From the NCBI GenBank assembly GCA_028704435.1, contig JAQWFL010000004.1, positions 1-64,000 on the forward strand: a stretch of DNA of 64,000 bases. The letters run 5' to 3'. The notes under the pieces are model-generated. The model saw only the letters and a program-made list of their open reading frames with translations, had not been told where the DNA came from and made no database searches. Shown in pieces: positions 1 to 9,064 of this stretch. Each line of letters starts with the position of its first letter. Position 1 is the first letter of the stretch. The DNA is from Anaerostipes sp. Its GTDB lineage: Bacteria > Bacillota > Clostridia > Lachnospirales > Lachnospiraceae. The translations under genes were made by a program, and so were the position numbers.

Positions 1-126
1 CTTTACCCACTCGCTTAGCACCCTGCATTACTGCAACGCACCGAGTTTGGCTACACGGCTCACTGGTGATTACCGCGACCGGACTTACACCGGCTAGTGT
101 GGTCCAGCTTTGCTGGACACACAACG
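1..126. other. Unassigned left flank with a small hairpin
   Basis: No gene can be supported here. An open frame without a visible start enters from the window edge and stops at TAG 95-97 on the plus strand; it would be the last 31 residues of something outside the window, ending DYRDRTYTG. A hairpin follows: GTGT 97-100 with ACAC 119-122 and GTCCAGC 102-108 with GCTGGAC 112-118, around a TTT loop. GC is higher than in the neighbouring operon. It could be the edge of a mobile element or of a different locus; I cannot tell which. Confidence 0.2.
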
Positions 127-128
127 CC

Positions 129-162
129 AAAAAAGACGCCAGTTCTTGCGAACCGACGTCTT
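129..162 (-). terminator. Intrinsic terminator of the catabolic operon
   Basis: Read on the minus strand, arms 162-150 and 145-133 form a 13-bp stem with two G-U pairs around a GCAA tetraloop (GNRA type), followed by U6 (complement of 129-134). It lies about 100 bp after the stop of the last gene (aldehyde dehydrogenase) and is the natural end of that transcript. Confidence 0.85.
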
Positions 163-263
163 CGTCTCTGTTTTATTTATTCTAATTATATCCGTTCTGT
201 CTTATATTGCAATGTGCCAGAGCACACATTTACTTGTGCAAGAAGCTAATCATAGCACAGCTT

Positions 264-1670
264 CTACACTAACATTGCCTTAATTTCAAGATATTCATCA
301 AAACTATACTTACTATTTTCACGTCCTATTCCAGACTGTTTGTATCCACCAAACGGTGCTTCCACTGTAAATGCAGCTCCATTTAGATGAACAACACCTG
401 TCTCCATTTCATTTGCAAATGCTTTTGCTTCCTTTGATTCTCCAAATACCGCTCCTGATAATCCATAAGGACTATCATTGGCAATGGCAAGAGCTTCCTC
501 TTTTGTGTCATAGTAAATAACACATAACACTGGACCAAAGATTTCTTCCCTTGCAATTTTCATTGTATTATTAACATCTATAAATACAACTGGCTTAATA
601 TAATATCCCTTCTCACAAGATTCTGGAACCTCTCCTATCAACATGTTTGCACCTTCTTCTAATCCTGCTTCAATGTAACCTTTGATTTTTTCAAAAGCAC
701 CTTGATTAATCACTGGACCAATATCGCTTTTCCCATCCATCGGATCACCTACCAAGAACTTTTTAGACTGTTCAATAATCAATGGTTCAATTTTTTCTTT
801 TTCTTCTCTTGGTACAATCATTCGCGTCCATGCACTGCAAGTCTGCCCTGAATTTAAAAAACATTTTGTAACTGTTGCTTCAACAGCCTTTTGATAATCT
901 GCTCCTTTTAATACCACTGATGCGGATTTTCCACCAAGCTCTAATGCAATCCTTTTTATATTAGATAATGCTAACTGTCCTACCTGTCTTCCTGCACCCG
1001 TTGACCCTGTAAATGAAATCATTTGAATATCTGGATGAGCCGCTAAAACATTCCCGACTTGCCCTCCACGGCCTGTGACTAAATTAAAAACTCCTGCTGG
1101 AACCTTCGCGTATTCCATTGCTTTTGCAAGATGATACGCTGAAAGCGGCGTCATTTGACTTGGTTTTAAAATCACCGCATTTCCAGCTGCAATCGCTGGA
1201 AGAAGTTTTACCGTCACTTGATCTAATGGATAATTCCAAGGCGTCAACCCTGCCACAACACCAATGGGTTCTCTTCGTACAAAATGACCATTTCCTTTCG
1301 TCTCATATTCAAACTCTTCTGCTATTTTTGCAAAAAATCTAGTCTCAATAATTGGTGCTTCCACATGCCATCCTACAGCGAGTTTTTTCGGTATTCCAAG
1401 TTCGCTTGTAACGGTAACTCCGATTTCTTCTTTATGTTCTTCAAGATAATCTGCAACTTTATATAGATACTGGGCACGTTTTGAAGGTGTAAAGTTTTTC
1501 CACACTTTAAACCCTTCTTTTGCAGCTTTTACTGCACGATTCACATCTGTTTCATTTCCTTCTGGAACCCTTGCTATAATTTCTTTTGTTGCTGGATTTT
1601 CAACCTCAATAAAACTCCCACTGTCGCCTGCAATCCATTTTCCACCTATATATAACTTTAATATTTCCAT
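264..1670 (-). CDS. NAD(P)-dependent aldehyde dehydrogenase
   Basis: A 468-residue aldehyde dehydrogenase of normal family length, predicted to oxidise an aldehyde to the acid with NAD(P) in the cytoplasm. Visible landmarks are the TPWNYP cofactor-binding segment near residue 143, the FTGSTGAGR loop near 220, the general-base glutamate in ELGGK near 244 and the catalytic cysteine in NSGQTC near 278. It is the last gene of the minus-strand group and follows the NCS1 permease by 13 bp. A second, distinct aldehyde dehydrogenase lies two genes upstream, so the locus can handle two aldehydes or two steps. The family assignment is firm; the substrate is not readable from sequence. Confidence 0.93.
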   Translation of the reverse strand: MEILKLYIGGKWIAGDSGSFIEVENPATKEIIARVPEGNETDVNRAVKAAKEGFKVWKNFTPSKRAQYLYKVADYLEEHKEEIGVTVTSELGIPKKLAVGWHVEAPIIETRFFAKIAEEFEYETKGNGHFVRREPIGVVAGLTPWNYPLDQVTVKLLPAIAAGNAVILKPSQMTPLSAYHLAKAMEYAKVPAGVFNLVTGRGGQVGNVLAAHPDIQMISFTGSTGAGRQVGQLALSNIKRIALELGGKSASVVLKGADYQKAVEATVTKCFLNSGQTCSAWTRMIVPREEKEKIEPLIIEQSKKFLVGDPMDGKSDIGPVINQGAFEKIKGYIEAGLEEGANMLIGEVPESCEKGYYIKPVVFIDVNNTMKIAREEIFGPVLCVIYYDTKEEALAIANDSPYGLSGAVFGESKEAKAFANEMETGVVHLNGAAFTVEAPFGGYKQSGIGRENSKYSFDEYLEIKAMLV

Positions 1671-1683
1671 ATCATCGCCCCTT

Positions 1684-3138
1684 CTATGCTTCCACTCCTT
1701 CTTCTGGATACTTCACTTCTGCTTCTTTTGCATCTCTTAATACATAAGCTTTCACTGCTGGAATTTGACACATTAGAAAATATGATAATCCTGCAACCAC
1801 AAACGCAATTCCAGTTGGCGTAAATTTCATCAGTGTTTCATTTCGAACAACATAGTTTAATGGATCATATATAAATAAATAACTCGCTACGGCTAATGCA
1901 AAAGAAATAACTGCAGGAATATTGCATCCAAATGTATATTCATAGCTGTCTTCTCCTTTTATTTTAAACATAGAACGAAGAGAAACATTTCCTTTTCGAA
2001 CTAAGAAATAATCAACTACAATAATTGCACAAGCAGGTGCACCAATTACTGCTGTTGCCGCTAAAAATACATTATAGTATTCCCATACACCTTGCCAAAA
2101 AATCATTGCAATAACGAACACGGTATAACCTGCTGCAATTTTACGATAATCCCATGAAGGTTTAAAAATCTTGGTTGCCAATGATAGGCAATAGCACCCT
2201 AGCGTTTGTGTTGTAATATTAGCTAATGCAATTGCTCCGATAGAAACTGCCTGCCATACAGGATTTCCAAGATGTGCTAACCAATCTGTTGGATCTGTAC
2301 TATAGACTCCTAAGTTTCCCATTAATGTTGATGATACAACTCCAATAATAACGAAAAATGCCATGGCACCGATATATCCTGCTGATTGTCCCCAGTAAGA
2401 GGCTCTTTCTGTTTTTGTAATTCGAGACATCGAACCTAACACTGGATACCATGCAAAAATAAATCCAAACATTGCTTCAACCATACATAAAAATGCAATT
2501 TTTGTACTTGGATAAGTGTCTGCATACATTGGTTTTGAATTCATCAAGTCCGTTAATGTTGTTGTACTCATTGTTTTGATTAAAAGTAATAGTCCAACAG
2601 CCAATAAACAGGGTACCATAATATAAGTTGCATATTTTACCAAATGCGGACCTTTCATAGCAAGTACAAGCCCAAGTATCGCACATAATGATCCAAGCCA
2701 TGGAATTGCCGCAGATGATACTGGTATCCCAGCCATTTTTAATAAAGTTGAACTTGCATTTGCAAATACATTACTATTTACAGCATACCAGCCCCAGTTT
2801 GTCAAAATTGCAACAATGCATAATATGCTGCAAAATCCATAGCCAAATACTGCTTTTTGATAAATCCATAAATCTATTCCATATCGTGTTGGAATAATAA
2901 CACATAACATCATTAACAATCCAAATACAATCATTGGAATCAATGATACAATGACTGCCAGATGGAAAGGGAGAAGGGATGAAATCCATCCTCCTTGCAC
3001 ATAACACCAACTGGCAACTCCAAATCCTGCTGCTGCAATTGTAATTGCTTTTGAGTCGTAGATTCTATCTTTCTTAAGGGCAGGAACAACTCCTGTATAA
3101 ATTTCATCATTAATTTGATTTTCTGCTTTATTTCCCAT
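1684..3138 (-). CDS. NCS1-family permease (cytosine/purine/hydantoin type)
   Basis: A 484-residue polytopic membrane protein of the nucleobase:cation symporter-1 family, with about 12 hydrophobic segments after a short polar N-terminus. Known members import cytosine, purines, hydantoins, allantoin, thiamin precursors or related N-compounds with Na+ or H+. Residues near 38-52 (GFGVASWCYVQGGWI) match the first helix and substrate-site region of the family. It sits between two aldehyde dehydrogenase genes and directly after a 60-residue single-span protein (16 bp gap), so it is probably the importer for the compound degraded by this locus. The PucR-type regulator upstream fits a nitrogen-compound substrate. 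The exact substrate is inferred only. Confidence 0.85.
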   Translation of the reverse strand: MGNKAENQINDEIYTGVVPALKKDRIYDSKAITIAAAGFGVASWCYVQGGWISSLLPFHLAVIVSLIPMIVFGLLMMLCVIIPTRYGIDLWIYQKAVFGYGFCSILCIVAILTNWGWYAVNSNVFANASSTLLKMAGIPVSSAAIPWLGSLCAILGLVLAMKGPHLVKYATYIMVPCLLAVGLLLLIKTMSTTTLTDLMNSKPMYADTYPSTKIAFLCMVEAMFGFIFAWYPVLGSMSRITKTERASYWGQSAGYIGAMAFFVIIGVVSSTLMGNLGVYSTDPTDWLAHLGNPVWQAVSIGAIALANITTQTLGCYCLSLATKIFKPSWDYRKIAAGYTVFVIAMIFWQGVWEYYNVFLAATAVIGAPACAIIVVDYFLVRKGNVSLRSMFKIKGEDSYEYTFGCNIPAVISFALAVASYLFIYDPLNYVVRNETLMKFTPTGIAFVVAGLSYFLMCQIPAVKAYVLRDAKEAEVKYPEEGVEA

Positions 3139-3154
3139 ATGTCATCACACCTTT

Positions 3155-3337
3155 CTAACATAAGAAGTTGTATGTAAAGATTAAAATTCCAATACAAACA
3201 ACAATTGTCACTGCACTTAAAATTCCATCTGTTTTATTAAACTCTGGAACTCCTTCATAGTCACTAGCTTCTATTGTCTTAATTCTAGACTCAATTTCTT
3301 GATCTAAAACTTCTAAAAATTCTTCTTGTTTTTTCAT
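3155..3337 (-). CDS. Small single-span membrane protein next to the NCS1 permease
   Basis: A 60-residue protein. The start is placed at MKKQEEF because AAGGAG lies 8 nt upstream; an upstream ATG at 3370 has no comparable site. Residues 1-38 are charged and probably cytoplasmic; residues 39-58 form one hydrophobic segment (VTIVVCIGILIFTYNFL). It sits 16 bp before the permease and 39 bp after an aldehyde dehydrogenase. I do not recognise a family. Its position and topology suggest an accessory subunit or stabiliser of the permease, which is inference. Confidence 0.7.
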   Translation of the reverse strand: MKKQEEFLEVLDQEIESRIKTIEASDYEGVPEFNKTDGILSAVTIVVCIGILIFTYNFLC

Positions 3338-3376
3338 TGTTCCAGCTCCTTTCCTTCCAGTTGACTGCAATTTCTT

Positions 3377-4825
3377 CTAACATCCATTAAAGTCAACAAA
3401 TACACACTTGGTATATGTCATCTCTTTTAGAATGTGTAAACCACCCATTCTTCCATATCCTGATTTCGTTCCGCCACCACCTCCAAATGGAAGTTCTGCT
3501 TCCCAATATCCTGAAGAAATGTTTACATTAACACCTCCAGTTACCAAACGTCTTGTAATATAATTGGTACGCTTCATGTTATTTGAAAAAATGGACATAA
3601 TCAAACCAAATCCATTGTAATTTGCCTGTTCAATTGCATCATCATCTGTTGTAAATGTGGATATTGGAATCACAGGTCCAAAAGTTTCATCTCTGTAAAG
3701 AAGCATATCCTTTGTTACGTTATCAACAACCGTTGGTTCGAAGTAAAGATTGGATGGCATTCCTTCGGCACGTTTTCCACCTGTTAAAATAACAGCCCCC
3801 TTTTCTAAACCATCTTTTAAATGTGCTTCTACTTTTTGTACTGGCTTTTCACTGTTCATACTTCCCATCCGGATTCCTGGTTCATTCCAGTAACCAAACT
3901 TATATGTTTTTACAACTTCCATTAATTCTTTCATGAATTCTTCTTTACAGGTTTCTTGCACAAGAACTCTCTCTGTTGCACAACATACTTGGCCATTGTT
4001 ATAAAATGCCCCTTCCGCAACTTGCTGTGCCGCTTTTTTCATATCTGCATCATCTAACACAATAGATGGGCCCGTCCCGCCAAGTTCCATAATACATTTC
4101 TTTAGTCCAACGATATCTTCAATTCTTGCTCCTGTTTTATCTTCTCCCGTAAAGCAAACCAAATCACATTCTGGATGTGTTACCATAGCTTCTCCAACAG
4201 ATGCTCCTGGTCCTGTGATAATATTACACACTCCCTTTGGAGCTCCCGCAGATTCCATACATTCTGCAAGTAACAACATGGATAACGGCGTTGGGCTTGC
4301 TGGTTTTGCAACTCCACAACTTCCAGTTACCATAGCTGGTCCAATATACTCAGATGCCTGCAAGATTGGATAATTCCACGGAGTGATACTTGCATAAACT
4401 CCATAAGCTTCATAGGTAAGTATCATTCTCATATCCCCATCATAAGCTGTAATAATTTCTCCATCTAACCGCTGAAAGTTTCTTGCTGACATATCAAAGT
4501 TTAATGCTACTTCTCCAACCTCGTAAAGAGAATCATCATATGTCTTCCCTTGTTCTCTTGAAATCATCGTTGCAATCTCTTCTTTTCGTTTAAGAATTTC
4601 TTCTGAAATTCGGTAACAAAGATCCATACGATCCTTTAACGGAGAAAGTGCATATTCTTTTTGTGCGGCCCTAGCTGCTACAAATGCTTTATCCACATCT
4701 TCTTTTGTAGCAATTGGAACTGTCCCCAACAACTCACCATTTCCTGGATCATATACTTCAAAAGTTCCTCCATCAGAACTATCTACCCATTCACCATTAA
4801 TGTACATTTTATAATTTTTAGCCAT
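3377..4825 (-). CDS. Aldehyde dehydrogenase (second, divergent copy)
   Basis: A 482-residue aldehyde dehydrogenase with TPWNYP near 148, the general-base glutamate in MELGG near 248 and the catalytic cysteine in NNGQVC near 281, so all active-site elements are present. It differs strongly from the 264-1670 copy, including the C-terminus and the SPTPLS segment, so it is not a recent duplicate. A GGAGGAAGT-type ribosome-binding site precedes the ATG. An intrinsic terminator lies between it and the broken alcohol dehydrogenase upstream, so this gene, the small membrane protein, the permease and the other dehydrogenase may form their own transcript or depend on read-through. Substrate unknown. 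Confidence 0.92.
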   Translation of the reverse strand: MAKNYKMYINGEWVDSSDGGTFEVYDPGNGELLGTVPIATKEDVDKAFVAARAAQKEYALSPLKDRMDLCYRISEEILKRKEEIATMISREQGKTYDDSLYEVGEVALNFDMSARNFQRLDGEIITAYDGDMRMILTYEAYGVYASITPWNYPILQASEYIGPAMVTGSCGVAKPASPTPLSMLLLAECMESAGAPKGVCNIITGPGASVGEAMVTHPECDLVCFTGEDKTGARIEDIVGLKKCIMELGGTGPSIVLDDADMKKAAQQVAEGAFYNNGQVCCATERVLVQETCKEEFMKELMEVVKTYKFGYWNEPGIRMGSMNSEKPVQKVEAHLKDGLEKGAVILTGGKRAEGMPSNLYFEPTVVDNVTKDMLLYRDETFGPVIPISTFTTDDDAIEQANYNGFGLIMSIFSNNMKRTNYITRRLVTGGVNVNISSGYWEAELPFGGGGGTKSGYGRMGGLHILKEMTYTKCVFVDFNGC

Positions 4826-4870
4826 ATTACTTCCTCCTTTTTTTAACTCTAACTGGGTCTACTATCTATA

Positions 4871-4916
4871 TAAAAAAATGCAACGGTGTAGTTTCTATGC
4901 ACCGTTGCATTTTTTA
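4871..4916. terminator. Bidirectional-looking terminator inside the catabolic locus
   Basis: A perfect 11-bp stem (ATGCAACGGTG 4878-4888, CACCGTTGCAT 4900-4910) with an 11-nt loop, an A7 run on the left and T5 on the right, so either direction ends in a U-run. The genes on both sides are on the minus strand; it ends the aminotransferase-to-alcohol dehydrogenase transcript and splits the locus in two. Confidence 0.85.
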
Positions 4917-4937
4917 ATATCTTTATAAATCTTATTT

Positions 4938-6055
4938 CTATTTTATTCCATAAGCTTCTTCAAATAATTCAATGTATTTTGCTTTATCCACAGGAACTGG
5001 GTTTACTTTCGTTGGTCCCTTAAATTCTGCAGCTTCAGCTAAGAAGTCAAAATCTTTTGGATTTACTTTTTCTACACTGCTAAACTTCGGAATGTTTAAT
5101 TCCTCACATAATGTTTCAATGTAATCAATTCCTTTATATGCTGCCTCTTCCTCTGTTAATCCTGTAATATCAACCCCTAAAGCTTGAGCAACCTCGGCAT
5201 ACTTTTTTGTAGCCCCTGGCACATTGTATCGACTAACCACTGGAAGCAACATGGCATTGGCAACACCATGTGGAATATCGTAGAAACCTCCCAACGCTTC
5301 GGCCATACAATGAACCGCTGCTACGTTGGAATTTCCAAATGCCATTCCTGCGATTACACTCGCTGACATCATGTCACAAACTGCATCATCTGTATGTTCT
5401 TGCACCGCAATCTTTAGACTTTTTCCAATGAGAGAAATGGCTTTTATTGCAAGTGCATCTGTAATTGGTGATGCCGCCGTACATGTATAAGCTTCCACTG
5501 CATGCGTTAATGCATCAATTCCTGTAGATGCAAGAAGTGGTGCTGGTAATCCTTTTAATACCATAGGATCAAGAACTGCCACCTTGACCGAGTTATTATC
5601 ACCCCAGATTCATGCGTCACTTCACTTCCCGTTCCACAAGTAGTTGGTACACAAATTAAAGGAGCAATCGGACATACCAGTTTGTCACCATACCAGTCTT
5701 TTGTCTTCCCACCATTGGTTATCAATCCCCCAATAGCCTTGGCTGTATCCATAACAGAACCTCCACCGAGAGCAATTAAAACATCTACTCCTACTTCTTT
5801 GGCAAAGTCTCCACCTTTATCAATATCTGTATCTCTTGGATTAGGAACAATATCATCCCAAATCTCAAAAGGCATCTCTATTTTTTTTAAATCTTCTAGG
5901 ATTGGATCTAACAATCCCGTTGCTTTCATTGGTTTATCTGTAACAACTAACACCTTACTGCCTAATTTCTTCGCCTGTTCTGCCACTTGAGATAATGCTT
6001 CTTTGGCAAAAATCAATTTGGCTGGTTGAAAAAAACCATATTCTTGTTGTGCCAT
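4938..6055 (-). pseudogene. Iron-containing alcohol dehydrogenase, broken by internal deletion and frameshift
   Basis: Two overlapping frames together make one group III iron alcohol dehydrogenase. The N-terminal part (from 6055) carries the NAD-binding GGGSVMDTAK and the CGTGSEVTH segment, then leaves frame after GVIIT near 5598. The C-terminal part resumes at KVAVLDPM near 5588 and continues through the metal-binding histidine motifs to the end at 4938. In the intact paralogue at 10420-11571, about 17 residues separate the equivalent motifs; here they are gone. So roughly 45-60 bp, not a multiple of three, is missing. The product would lack the metal site. It is pseudogenised or misassembled. 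It lies 18 bp downstream of the frameshifted binding protein. Confidence 0.88.
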
Positions 6056-6073
6056 ATCAAATTCTCCTTTCGA

Positions 6074-6942
6074 TTATTGATTAATTGTCTTTCCATCTTT
6101 TGCATTTACAAAATAGGATTCATTCAATCCATATTTCTTTAGAATTTTCATTACCGTTCCGTCATCTTTTAATTCATCCAATGCAGTATTCCATTCATCT
6201 ACAAAATCTGGGTCATCATTTCGAAAAGCAGCTCCTACGTTTCCACCATATTGAGATTTATAATCATCTAAGATTGCAAGGGTTGTTTTTTTCATTTGTT
6301 CAATGTGATAAACGAGTGCAACGGAATCTCCCACAAATGCATCTGCTTTTCCAGATTCCACAGCCACCAAAGCTTCTCCAATAGATGGGTAAACTGCCAA
6401 TTCTCCTAAATCTCCATCCTCTACATATTTTTCAAAGTCTTTTTGATAGGTAGTTCCCTGTTGGATTGCTACTTTTTTGTCTTTCAGATCTGCAAAACTT
6501 TTAATATTCTTACTAGTGTTAACAATGATTCCTTCTCCCTCTGTATAATAAATATTACTAAAGTCTGCAATTTTTTTCGCTCTTTTGTAATATACATTGC
6601 ATTAGAGAAAACATCTGCATTTCCATTTTTTACTTCCTGAATGGCACTATCAAAACTTGTAGTATCAATTCTTATTTTTTTAATTCCAAGCTTTTTACAA
6701 ATCGCAACAGTAATATCTCCATCAACTCCTGTTAATTCTCCAGAATCTTTATCCTTATAGGCAAAAGGTACTGTTCCATCAATGGCAACTGTAATATATC
6801 CTTGTTTCTGCAATTTGATTAGGGTCTTTGATTTCTCATTTTCTGATGTCTCTTCTTTTTTGCTACTTCCACAAGCCGTCATAAGCCCCATGATCAACGC
6901 AAATAGGATTACAATTCCTAATACACTTTTCAATCTTTTCAT
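6074..6942 (-). pseudogene. Polar amino acid-type solute-binding lipoprotein with a -1 frameshift
   Basis: The N-terminal frame (from 6942) has a lipoprotein signal ending in LMTAC and a family-3 solute-binding fold (VAIDGTVPFAYKDKDSGELTG, GVDGDITVAICKKLG). It leaves frame in an A7 run (minus strand; T7 at 6571-6577). Re-reading one base restores KKIADFSNIYYTEGEG and continues to the stop at 6074, giving about 289 residues, the family's usual size. The site is CGA AAA AAA, which is a classical -1 slippery heptamer; a sequencing or homopolymer error, a true mutation and recoding are all possible. No permease or ATPase accompanies it, so it would be an orphan receptor or share another transporter. 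Confidence 0.8.
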
Positions 6943-6975
6943 CTCGTACCTCCTGTCATTTTCTCCATAAGTAAC

Positions 6976-8157
6976 TTAGTATTTTACTCGATCGGCTCCG
7001 GTAAATGGATCCATTGGTAAGAATCGATCAAATCTTAATTGACTAATATCTGCTCCTAATGGTTCTCCCATTACCATCTCACTTAATACTTTTCCAACGG
7101 GTGCTGCAATTCCAAATCCATGTCCACTAAATCCACACGCAATATAAAGTCCTGGAACCTCTTCGATTGCTTCAAGGCAAGTGGTGTCATCTGGTGTTCG
7201 ATCATGCCATCCACTCCAAGAACGTATAATTTTTGTTTTTTCTAAAAACGGAAAAACTTCCATGAGCCCTTTGGCTCCAGATGGTATCATCTGTGATGTC
7301 AATCTCTTTTCAACATAAGTTCCTTCTCTTGAAAATGGTCCAAACTTACTTCCTGCTCCAAACACTAAAGAACCATGTGCTGTTTGATGCCCATAGTAAG
7401 CACCAGTGGATGAAATTACAATTTCTTTCATAAAAATTGGTACTGGCTCTGTAACAAAGACTTCACACAAAGCGTGTGTAAATGGTATATCAATATCCAC
7501 CGTATTTAACAATTCACGGCTTCCATAACAAGCTGCTACAATAATGTGATCTGCCTCGTATACATTGCCTTGTTCTGTCACAACTCTTCTTGCTGCTCCT
7601 TTTACTAAGTCAATCTGAATGGCTTTTTCATTGTCATAAAACTTAGCTCCAAAGTCTCTAGCTGCTGAGTATAAACCCAATGTTGTCTTTAGTGGATTTG
7701 CCCTTCCTTCTTCTGCACAATAGGAAGCTCCTACTACTTTTTCTGAAAATTGAGGAATTCGTTTCCTCAATTCCATTCCATCTATAAATTCAAGATGCAT
7801 ATTTTCCTTTTCAGCATGAGGAATAAATGTTTTTAGCTTTTTCATTTCCTCGTCTGTGGCTGCACATCGATAACCACCTGTGGTTTCATACTCAATATCA
7901 ACGCCAACTTCTTTTTGCAAATCTTCTTGAAGCATTGGCCAAATATCTTCGACTCCGTACATTGCGATAGATAGTTCTGGCACTCCTCTAAAATTCATTT
8001 TATTCAATCCACCATTTCTAGTAGAAGACCCATTTCCCACCGTTTCTTTTTCTAAAACATTCACTGACAATCCAGCTTTGGCTAGGAAGTAGGCTGCAGC
8101 ATTTCCAACAGATCCGCTACCGACGACTAATACATCTGATTTTCTAACTTCGCTCAT
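6976..8157 (-). CDS. FAD-dependent amine/imino acid dehydrogenase, DAO/DadA type
   Basis: A 393-residue DAO-family flavoprotein: VVGSGSVGNAAAYFL near residue 10 is the Rossmann FAD motif, STRNGG near 45 is the flavin-proximal segment, and GLYIACGFSGHGFG near 335-350 is the C-terminal FAD-binding signature. Relatives include D-amino acid dehydrogenase, sarcosine oxidase beta, HcnC and opine or proline dehydrogenase catalytic subunits, which oxidise a C-N bond and pass electrons to partner iron-sulfur proteins. The next upstream genes encode such partners, 11 and 8 bp apart. This is the likely catalytic subunit of the complex. Which amine is oxidised is unknown. No signal peptide, so cytoplasmic. 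Confidence 0.87.
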   Translation of the reverse strand: MSEVRKSDVLVVGSGSVGNAAAYFLAKAGLSVNVLEKETVGNGSSTRNGGLNKMNFRGVPELSIAMYGVEDIWPMLQEDLQKEVGVDIEYETTGGYRCAATDEEMKKLKTFIPHAEKENMHLEFIDGMELRKRIPQFSEKVVGASYCAEEGRANPLKTTLGLYSAARDFGAKFYDNEKAIQIDLVKGAARRVVTEQGNVYEADHIIVAACYGSRELLNTVDIDIPFTHALCEVFVTEPVPIFMKEIVISSTGAYYGHQTAHGSLVFGAGSKFGPFSREGTYVEKRLTSQMIPSGAKGLMEVFPFLEKTKIIRSWSGWHDRTPDDTTCLEAIEEVPGLYIACGFSGHGFGIAAPVGKVLSEMVMGEPLGADISQLRFDRFLPMDPFTGADRVKY

Positions 8158-8168
8158 CTTTTTTCCTC

Positions 8169-8501
8169 CTATTCCCTTTCATCTGCAAATACTTGAAGGG
8201 TGACTGGTCTTGCTGGGGAACGTGGCGTTGACTCTTCTAACAAAGTGGCTCGAACTTTTAATTCCCTTGCTAAAATATCTTTGACTAGTCTTGTACAAGT
8301 CAATCCTTGACAAAGTCCCATTCCAGGTCTTAAATATCGTTTAATTTCATTCATCGTCAGCATTCCATGATAAATAGCTTGTCTGATCTCACCTTTTGTA
8401 ATTTCTTCACAACGACAAATAATCATATCATCGTCAGCTTGGGGAATAAATTCCCCCTCTATTTTCTCTCGATTGGGTACGATTTTTTCCATTCTATTCA
8501 C
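8169..8501 (-). CDS. BFD-like [2Fe-2S] subunit
   Basis: A 110-residue protein with a BFD/Fer2_BFD domain: MIICRCEEI (residues 26-34) supplies the CxC pair and the GMGLCQGLTC segment near 62-71 supplies the second pair (C-x4-C). Such domains occur in HcnB, opine oxidase subunits and PdhX of archaeal dye-linked proline dehydrogenase, where they carry electrons between flavins. It sits between the DAO-family gene and the double 4Fe-4S gene with short gaps. About 25 residues precede the cluster motif and about 30 follow; no other domain is visible. Confidence 0.85.
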   Translation of the reverse strand: MNRMEKIVPNREKIEGEFIPQADDDMIICRCEEITKGEIRQAIYHGMLTMNEIKRYLRPGMGLCQGLTCTRLVKDILARELKVRATLLEESTPRSPARPVTLQVFADERE

Positions 8502-8509
8502 TCCTTTTC

Positions 8510-9061
8510 TTAGTCCATAACAAAGAATCTTGCATAATCTGCATATTCTTTTGGAACTTTCATGGTCAATAAGGCTGTATGGTCAAATGCACTTGATGTT
8601 TTCACATCCACGACTGTGGCACTGCAAACGGAATCTCCCTTTCGGTTCAATGCCTGCCCGTTCACTCCCTTATCTGGCAATGGAAGAAATTCATATGGTA
8701 AAGTAACAGTTGCCATATTCTCTCCACAATCCTCATCTACTAAGAAAATAGCTTGTCCAGAACAAGACGCTACACACATTCCGCAATTTTTACACTCTGC
8801 TTTTACATTTACAATAGGAAGTGCTGTAATATTTTCTCCAATGGTAATGCATCCAAACTTGCAAGCATCTTGACATGGATTACATGGAATATTTTGAGAA
8901 CATTCAATGACTGGATGAATGCCAACTTGCTTTGTGACTCCTGGATATCTTTTCACTTCATCATCTCCAATGTATCCATTTTTAAGTAGAGATTGAGATA
9001 ATTCGCATCCTTCCTCGGTTTGTGTTAAATCCGTTCTTCCTCGGTTTTCTACGCTAAACAT
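8510..9061 (-). CDS. Double [4Fe-4S] ferredoxin-like electron-transfer subunit
   Basis: A 183-residue iron-sulfur protein with two cysteine groups: CSQNIPCNPCQDACKFGC (near residues 54-71) and CKNCGMCVASC (near 90-100), enough for two 4Fe-4S clusters. The C-terminal 80 residues have no further cysteine pattern except one SVC and may be an interaction domain. In family terms it is a 4Fe-4S dicluster protein attached to FAD-dependent dehydrogenases. Its place within the redox module (3 bp from the FAD/NAD oxidoreductase gene) suggests it hands electrons to or from a low-potential carrier. The role is inferred. Confidence 0.82.
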   Translation of the reverse strand: MFSVENRGRTDLTQTEEGCELSQSLLKNGYIGDDEVKRYPGVTKQVGIHPVIECSQNIPCNPCQDACKFGCITIGENITALPIVNVKAECKNCGMCVASCSGQAIFLVDEDCGENMATVTLPYEFLPLPDKGVNGQALNRKGDSVCSATVVDVKTSSAFDHTALLTMKVPKEYADYARFFVMD

Positions 9062-9064
9062 TCC

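Noticed and set aside
1-126. GC-richer left edge with a hairpin, considered as part of an rRNA or tRNA gene or an insertion sequence end
   Set aside because: No cloverleaf, no recognisable rRNA helices and no terminal inverted repeat or transposase motif could be seen; only an unassigned frame end remains.
4871-4916. Riboswitch in front of the aldehyde dehydrogenase
   Set aside because: The element is a single symmetric hairpin with U-tracts on both sides and no conserved aptamer features; a terminator explains it.
5682-5990. 102-residue open frame on the plus strand
   Set aside because: It is exactly antisense to the conserved N-terminal part of the iron alcohol dehydrogenase, has no ribosome-binding site and no family resemblance.
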